Source: Gammaproteobacteria bacterium (GTDB lineage: Bacteria > Pseudomonadota > Gammaproteobacteria > SZUA-152). Taken from it: a DNA stretch of 52,375 nt. The position numbers and the translations under genes are program-made. The notes under the pieces are model-generated. The model made no database searches. It had not been told where the DNA came from and worked only from the letters and a program-made list of their open reading frames with translations. How positions within the stretch are numbered: the stretch's first letter is position 1; each line of letters starts with the position of its first letter. Where the stretch lies: positions 1-52,375 of the forward strand of contig DRKN01000003.1 in the NCBI GenBank assembly GCA_011051755.1, in the 5' to 3' direction. Positions 48,579-52,375 of the stretch are shown here, one piece after another.

Positions 48579-48649
48579 GTCCAGTGCTCTTTCAAGGTGA
48601 CAATGTCGGGTTCAGTGCCACAGGGAAGCTGCCCCGCGGCGTCGTCCAG

Positions 48650-48685
48650 CAAAAGTAGGTTTTTTAAGAAAAGCGCCAACTGCTG
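48650..48685. repeat. Dispersed repeat, inverted copy of 24923-24948
   Basis: aaagtaggttttttaagaaa continuing agcgcc (48652-48677) is the reverse complement of 24923-24948 with a single mismatch over 26 bp. Both copies are intergenic. The remaining 48579-48740 region shows no gene. Confidence 0.7.
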
Positions 48686-48743
48686 ATACGCTTGCTTGAC
48701 GTAGACCCACTATGCCTTCGAAAGCGCGCCTTGTAGATCCGGG

Positions 48744-48797
48744 TTGGGCAGCCTGAAAACGCCGATTATAATGAGTAACAAAACAATTATTCAATAA
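48744..48797 (+). promoter_or_regulatory. Promoter and candidate operator of the ArsR-rhodanese gene
   Basis: TTGGGC (48744-48749), a 17-bp spacer and a perfect TATAAT (48767-48772) form a good promoter with a start near 48779. Just downstream, TTATTcAATAA at 48787-48797 is a perfect palindrome, placed where a bound repressor would block transcription. ArsR-family operators are often such AT-rich palindromes. Confidence 0.6.
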
Positions 48798-48823
48798 GTT
48801 AGTTGATTAATAGGGTAGCGGAA

Positions 48824-49513
48824 ATGGCCATCATGTCAAGCAAAGCATCGGACGACGGCAGCTTCAAGCACGACCTGTTTATCCAGTTCGCCCGTGTCGG
48901 CAAGGCGTTGAGCAACGGCAATCGACTGGAATTGCTGGAGTTTCTTGCCCAGGGCGAACGCGGCGTGGACGCACTGGCGAGGATTTCCGGGCTCACTGTG
49001 GCCAACACCTCGCAGCACCTGCAACAGCTCCGTCAGGCTGGGCTGGTGCTGTCGCGCAAAGAGGGTTTGAAGGTGTATTACCGACTTAGTGGGGGCGACA
49101 TTGTTACCTTGCTGGATGTCCTGCGCGGTGTGGCGGAGCGCCACGTGGCCGATGTGGAGCGACTGGTGACGACCTATCTCACGGTGAAGGACAGTCTGGA
49201 ACCCATCCCTCGAGACGAGTTGTTGGAACGCGTAAAACACGATCTGGTGACCGTGTTGGATGTGCGTCCGCCGGAGGAATTTGCCGCAGGACATGTACCA
49301 GGCGCGGTGAATGTGCCGTTCGATGAGCTGGAGCAACATCTGCAAACGCTCAATCCGGAGCAGGAAGTGGTGGCCTATTGCCGCGGTCCGCATTGCGTGC
49401 TGGCCTTTGACGCCGTGGCGCGTCTGCGGGAGAAAGGTCTCAAGGCGCGACGGATGCAGGATGGCTTTCCCGAATGGAAGCAGGCGGGGTTGCCGGTGGA
49501 GTCGGGGGAATAG
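48824..49513 (+). CDS. ArsR-family regulator fused to a rhodanese domain
   Basis: A 229-residue fusion. Residues about 10-105 are an ArsR winged helix-turn-helix (RVGKALSNGNRLELLEFLAQ, then ANTSQHLQQLRQAGLVLSRK) with no cysteine, so no classical arsenic or zinc thiol site. Residues about 125-225 are a rhodanese domain (VLDVRPPEEFAAGHVPGAVN) with active Cys186 in YCRGPHC and a second Cys191 in the loop. Such fusions are thought to sense sulfane sulfur or related thiol states. The start ATG at 48824 follows gggtagcgga. It probably represses its own promoter through the palindrome at 48787. Its regulon is unknown; no sulfur gene is adjacent. Confidence 0.9.
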   Translation: MAIMSSKASDDGSFKHDLFIQFARVGKALSNGNRLELLEFLAQGERGVDALARISGLTVANTSQHLQQLRQAGLVLSRKEGLKVYYRLSGGDIVTLLDVLRGVAERHVADVERLVTTYLTVKDSLEPIPRDELLERVKHDLVTVLDVRPPEEFAAGHVPGAVNVPFDELEQHLQTLNPEQEVVAYCRGPHCVLAFDAVARLREKGLKARRMQDGFPEWKQAGLPVESGE

Positions 49514-49541
49514 CGTCGTTACTGCTTGTTGGCACAGTGTA

Positions 49542-49573
49542 GTAGGGTGGGCACGTTTTGTGTGCCCACGCGG
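49542..49573. repeat. Small gtgggcac/gtgcccac palindrome
   Basis: gtgggcac (49547-49554) and gtgcccac (49562-49569) sit within gtagggtgggcacgttttgt, a short member of the family that is complete at 51541-51620. It lies just after the ArsR-rhodanese stop and could act as a weak terminator. Confidence 0.7.
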
Positions 49574-49655
49574 AATTGCGAAGAACGAGATACTGCATAA
49601 AGACACAGGGAATGCCCGCCTTACATGACTAAATATCGGAGATGATGGATACGCT

Positions 49656-50489
49656 ATGACTGACAAAGACAAAGAATCACCAGCCGCTAAAAAGCGCCTT
49701 ATCGAAAAATGTGTTGTTGCCAGCGTCGAGTTCACGCGTTACGCCATCAAGGGCAAAAAGCCCGATCACAAAAGGCCTGTGATGACCACCCACGGTGAAG
49801 TCGCCTTCCTTGAAAAGGGCGTGACCAACTGGCGTCTCGATATAGTCAAGAAAAAAGTTATCGCTACCACAAAGACGGAAACACCCCTTGTGTCGGTAAA
49901 GGCTGATTGGTACACGGCACAGCATGCGCTGGAAAAAGGCATTAGGGCGGTTCATGGCAGCGGCGCCAATACCTTTGGCAGCCTGGGAGTACTGCTCCTG
50001 CCAGATGATTTCAACATCCCCACCGTGCTTGCAGATCGGGAAAACGTGAAATACTACGGACTTCAACTCATCGAAGACCAGGAAGATTTTGCCGTTTCAT
50101 GTGGCCAATTTCCGATTGCCCTGATGCGATATAACTATGCCAGGGATTACAAAAAAGATTTTCTGATGCGGAAGTGGGGTGGTGGCGGAGTTTTTGTCGA
50201 AACGCATGACTTTCCTCATGTTCACATACCGTTGTCAAAAAAATGCGGCGGTTATATCGTCATTGGCAAACGACTGTCAAAAAGGCGGTTCCATTTCACC
50301 GCTTTTCAGATTCCTTTTGGTCATGCGCTGTACACACCTTCAGGCACCATTCACGGCGATGGCGCGCTGGTCGGTGAATATGCCTTGACCGTTGCCGATC
50401 CGGCCATGTGTCATGCCGATACCGTGTTGATGTACAACAAAAAAACACGATCAATGGCGCGCAGGGTGGTGCCGGACTGGAAGCCTTGA
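49656..50489 (+). CDS. Orphan protein with a cupin-like C-terminal metal site
   Basis: A 277-residue soluble protein with no recognised family. The N-terminal third is lysine-rich (RLIEKCVVASVEFTRYAIKG). The C-terminal part looks like a cupin: GHALYTPSGTIH (residues 222-233) fits the cupin motif 2 pattern G-x5-P-x-G-x2-H exactly. Upstream, ETHDFPHVHIP supplies an H-x-H pair (His188, His190) and a further His184, as in motif 1, although the usual glutamate is missing. The predicted site is therefore His-based metal binding. The start ATG at 49656 has GGAG-like bases about 17 nt upstream (cggagatgatggata), so the exact start is less certain. It stands alone between two palindromes. No enzymatic reaction can be assigned. 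Confidence 0.7.
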   Translation: MTDKDKESPAAKKRLIEKCVVASVEFTRYAIKGKKPDHKRPVMTTHGEVAFLEKGVTNWRLDIVKKKVIATTKTETPLVSVKADWYTAQHALEKGIRAVHGSGANTFGSLGVLLLPDDFNIPTVLADRENVKYYGLQLIEDQEDFAVSCGQFPIALMRYNYARDYKKDFLMRKWGGGGVFVETHDFPHVHIPLSKKCGGYIVIGKRLSKRRFHFTAFQIPFGHALYTPSGTIHGDGALVGEYALTVADPAMCHADTVLMYNKKTRSMARRVVPDWKP

Positions 50490-50589
50490 CCCTTTTCATT
50501 AACGACGAGTAGTACAACTCGGGTCGTTTTTTTCACGGCAGGTGGATCCGGGAAAATTCTGCAATATATTTTTATACCAGGATGTAAAG

Positions 50590-51510
50590 ATGAGTGATAT
50601 CGAAGACAGCGACGTCTACAAAACGTTATTGGAATCCACCAAGGCCATTCCATGGCAGATGGACTGGATCACAAAGGAGTTCACGTATATCGGTCCTCAG
50701 ATTGAAGCGCTATTGGGCTGGTCGCAGGCAAGTTGGAAAACGGCCCAGGACTGGATCGACAGAATTCATCCAGAGTTTCGCGAGAGGATCGTGGGCTATT
50801 GCATTGCCCAGTCTGAGTACGGTGTCGATCACGAGGCCGATTACCCGGCGTTGAAAGCCGATGGCAGCTATGCGTGGGTACGTGAGGTGGTTCATGTCAT
50901 CAGGGAAGATGGCGTCACGATAAAGCTCATTGGATTCATGTTTGATATCTCAGAACGAAAGAAAATGGAGGACGAGCTTGTTCACGTTAACAAGGAACTG
51001 GAAAGATATTCCTTTCAGGATGGTTTGACCGGCGTGGCAAACCGGCGTTTGTTTGATCGGACGTTGGAATCCGAGTGGGGGCGTGCTCAACGCAACCGCC
51101 AGTTGCTTTCGCTGGTTGTGGTCGATATCGATTATTTCAAACAGTACAATGATTTTTACGGCCATCTTCAGGGGGATGATTGTCTGATTCAGATTTCGCA
51201 GGCATTGAACGAGGTTTCGTCACGTGCGGCGGATCTGTTCGCGCGGTATGGAGGTGAAGAATTCGTATTGCTGCTGCCGGAAACCAGTAAGGAAGCCGCA
51301 TTGGAAATGGCTGAAAAATGCCGGCGGGCCGTGCAGGCGTTAAGAATACCCCATGAGGCGCCAGGCATCACTGGCATTGTGACCGTCAGCGTCGGGGTGA
51401 GTACCGTGATTCCCGCGGCAGATACGAAGCCGGCATCACTCATTTCCGCGGCTGACAAGATGTTGTACCAGGCAAAAGGAAATGGCCGGAATTATGTGGC
51501 GCAGTGTTAA
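50590..51510 (+). CDS. PAS-GGEEF diguanylate cyclase
   Basis: A 306-residue cytoplasmic cyclic-di-GMP synthase. Residues about 15-125 are a PAS domain (YIGPQIEALLGWSQASWKTA, then a PAC-like end GFMFDISERKKMEDEL). A short coiled linker leads to a GGDEF-type domain at about 140-305. The active motif is GGEEF (residues 221-225), and the product-inhibition I-site RxxD is present five residues before it (RAAD, 212-215). It should be active and feedback-controlled. The ATG at 50590 follows AGGATG, and the upstream in-frame codons have no domain match. The signal sensed by the PAS domain is unknown; no heme or flavin ligand is obvious. Confidence 0.93.
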   Translation: MSDIEDSDVYKTLLESTKAIPWQMDWITKEFTYIGPQIEALLGWSQASWKTAQDWIDRIHPEFRERIVGYCIAQSEYGVDHEADYPALKADGSYAWVREVVHVIREDGVTIKLIGFMFDISERKKMEDELVHVNKELERYSFQDGLTGVANRRLFDRTLESEWGRAQRNRQLLSLVVVDIDYFKQYNDFYGHLQGDDCLIQISQALNEVSSRAADLFARYGGEEFVLLLPETSKEAALEMAEKCRRAVQALRIPHEAPGITGIVTVSVGVSTVIPAADTKPASLISAADKMLYQAKGNGRNYVAQC

Positions 51511-51540
51511 AGGGGCTTCCTGTTGTTCGATTATCATGCG

Positions 51541-51620
51541 GTAGGGTGGGCACGTCTTTTGTGCCCACGCGCTATCTTAGCAAGTCCGCGTGGGCACAAA
51601 AGACGTGCCCACCCTTCTAC
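51541..51620. repeat. Near-perfect 80-bp palindrome at the broken end of guaA
   Basis: Bases 51545-51571 (ggtgggcacgtcttttgtgc to cacgcg) are the exact reverse complement of 51587-51613, a 27-bp perfect arm pair with a 15-bp loop. The flanks gtag and ctac extend it. Each arm itself contains gtgggcac/gtgcccac, giving a cruciform-within-cruciform structure. It ends 4 bp before the guaA fragment opens. Confidence 0.92.
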
Positions 51621-51624
51621 ATAA

Positions 51625-51933
51625 CTGCGTCCCGCTGATGCGATTTTTATCGAGGAGCTGCATAAGCATGATTGGTATCAAAAGACCAGTCAGGCCTTTG
51701 CGGTATTTTTGCCGGTGAACTCCGTCGGTGTCACTGGTGATGGCCGCCGCTATGATTACGTGATTTCGCTGCGTGCGGTGGAGACTGTCGATTTTATGAC
51801 GGCTCGCTGGGCGCACCTGCCCTATGAGCTGCTGGAGACCGTTTCCCGCCGTATTATCAACGAAGTACCGGGTATCTCCCGTGTCGCTTACGATATTTCC
51901 AGCAAGCCGCCCGCCACCATTGAGTGGGAGTGA
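51625..51933 (+). pseudogene. guaA: 3' remnant of GMP synthase gene guaA
   Basis: This frame encodes only the last ~102 residues of GuaA, starting [20 protein letters not shown] and ending [10 protein letters not shown]. It includes [38 protein letters not shown] and [18 protein letters not shown], all characteristic of the GuaA dimerisation domain (E. coli GuaA is 525 residues). The upstream frame stops at a TAA (51622-51624) within 2 bp of the large palindrome. There is no start codon in a sensible place, so it is a fragment. A complete guaA must exist elsewhere. The 3' end of guaA is a known integration site for genomic islands, so this may be an attachment-site duplicate or a leftover from a rearrangement. 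Confidence 0.9.
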
Positions 51934-52196
51934 TCAGGATTTTCAACCTATTGAAATATAAAGAATAAAATAAACCGATTGATAATATAATCTGCATCAT
52001 CAATGGTATTTTTCATGGTATTTCCCAAGGGCTGTCTCGCAAGATCCAGCAATACCATGTGAGGTAGTTTGCCGTGGTCATGGTATTTTTTGGCACCGTT
52101 CAGATGCCCGTTTTTGACCATAGGTGGCGTTATTATGAGCCATAATCGCGCCAAATATTAATACATAATGGCGTGAATAAGTGCTAGAATCACGCC
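51934..52196. other. AT-rich gap between the guaA remnant and fic
   Basis: No gene is seen. The base composition is clearly more AT-rich than the neighbouring genes. ATGGTATT occurs directly at 52003, 52015 and 52080, and inverted at 52051-52058. A perfect 9-bp inverted repeat overlaps the fic start (52168-52198). TAGAAT at 52184-52189 could be a -10 box; no good -35 was found. Confidence 0.5.
52003..52088. repeat. Cluster of ATGGTATT repeats
   Basis: ATGGTATTT is at 52003-52011, 52015-52023 (12 bp later, about one helical turn) and 52080-52088, and the reverse complement AATACCAT is at 52051-52058. Four copies in 86 bp beside an integration-type gene fragment suggest protein-binding sites, for example of a recombinase, excisionase or repressor. 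Confidence 0.55.
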
Positions 52197-52198
52197 AT
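52168..52198. promoter_or_regulatory. Candidate operator overlapping the fic start codon
   Basis: atggcgtga (52168-52176) and tcacgccat (52190-52198) are perfect 9-bp inverted arms around 13 bp that contain the possible -10 box TAGAAT. The right arm ends inside the fic ATG. Bound protein would block both transcription and translation start, so self-repression or control by an antitoxin-type repressor is plausible. Confidence 0.55.
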
Positions 52199-52375
52199 GA
52201 CATGGATATGGCAACAGCCTGACTGGCCAGATTTTCGCTACGACAAGCGCGCGCTCGAAGACCGGGAGTTTGAATTTCGCCTGAACTCAGAGCGCCTGGC
52301 GGGTCGCTTTGATGCGCTTCCTATGGCGTCTCAAGAAGATGCCACGATCGACTTGATGCTTTCCGAGGCCATCAA
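52197..52375 (+). CDS. Fic-family protein, N-terminal part (cut by window end)
   Basis: Only the first 59 codons are visible. The start MTWIWQQPDWPDFRYDKRAL and the continuing EFEFRLNSERLAGRFDALPM match the DUF4172 N-terminal domain found on many bacterial Fic proteins. Fic domains transfer AMP or other nucleotide groups to target proteins. The Fic active site lies beyond the window, so activity cannot be judged. It is placed downstream of a guaA remnant and an AT-rich, repeat-bearing gap, typical of acquired DNA. No antitoxin gene precedes it. Confidence 0.75.
   Translation, partial: MTWIWQQPDWPDFRYDKRALEDREFEFRLNSERLAGRFDALPMASQEDATIDLMLSEAI

Overview
The window looks like chromosomal DNA of a gammaproteobacterium of fairly high GC content. 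The main evidence is gene order. The run leuC-leuD-leuB-asd-asd paralog-fimV-truA-trpF-(trpB-trpA)-accD-folC-SPOR gene-cvpA-purF-metZ follows the order known from Pseudomonas and relatives. The proteins also have gammaproteobacterial character (FimV, TusE/DsrC, DedD-type SPOR protein). Large numbers of intergenic palindromes and a TusE/DsrC relative suggest an environmental, possibly sulfur-oxidising lineage rather than Pseudomonas itself. The genus cannot be named from the sequence alone.

Region 1 (1-2145): an edge segment with a 19-bp tandem repeat, a minus-strand gene made of two fused TusE/DsrC domains, and a LysR regulator divergent from leuC. The gap between the last two holds a clear LysR-type palindrome about 64 bp upstream of the inferred leuC start of transcription. 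Region 2 (2149-24854): a plus-strand biosynthetic backbone for leucine, the aspartate family, tryptophan, fatty acid, folate, purine and methionine synthesis. It includes fimV, truA, an EcfT-like membrane protein and a DUF898/M48-peptidase pair. metZ is preceded by what looks like a SAM-II riboswitch followed by an intrinsic terminator.

Region 3 (25070-35411): a DUF5062-like small protein, a large class III cyclase/AAA/TPR signalling protein, glycerate 2-kinase, a 49-residue membrane peptide, a retropepsin-like protease, and a sensory cluster. The cluster comprises a chemoreceptor with a sigma-28 type promoter, a response regulator, a REC-histidine kinase and a second response regulator broken by an in-frame TAG. 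Region 4 (35472-48578, minus strand): glycogen phosphorylase, then a heavy-metal resistance block read as czcI-like, czcC, czcB, czcA and a ZntA-type ATPase, and a sterol-desaturase-family hydroxylase.

Region 5 (48744-52375): an ArsR-rhodanese regulator, an orphan cupin-like protein, a PAS-GGEEF diguanylate cyclase, a 309-bp 3' remnant of guaA next to a near-perfect palindrome, and the start of a Fic protein cut by the window edge. The guaA remnant plus fic suggests the border of an integrated element. No rRNA, tRNA, CRISPR array or complete insertion sequence was recognised.
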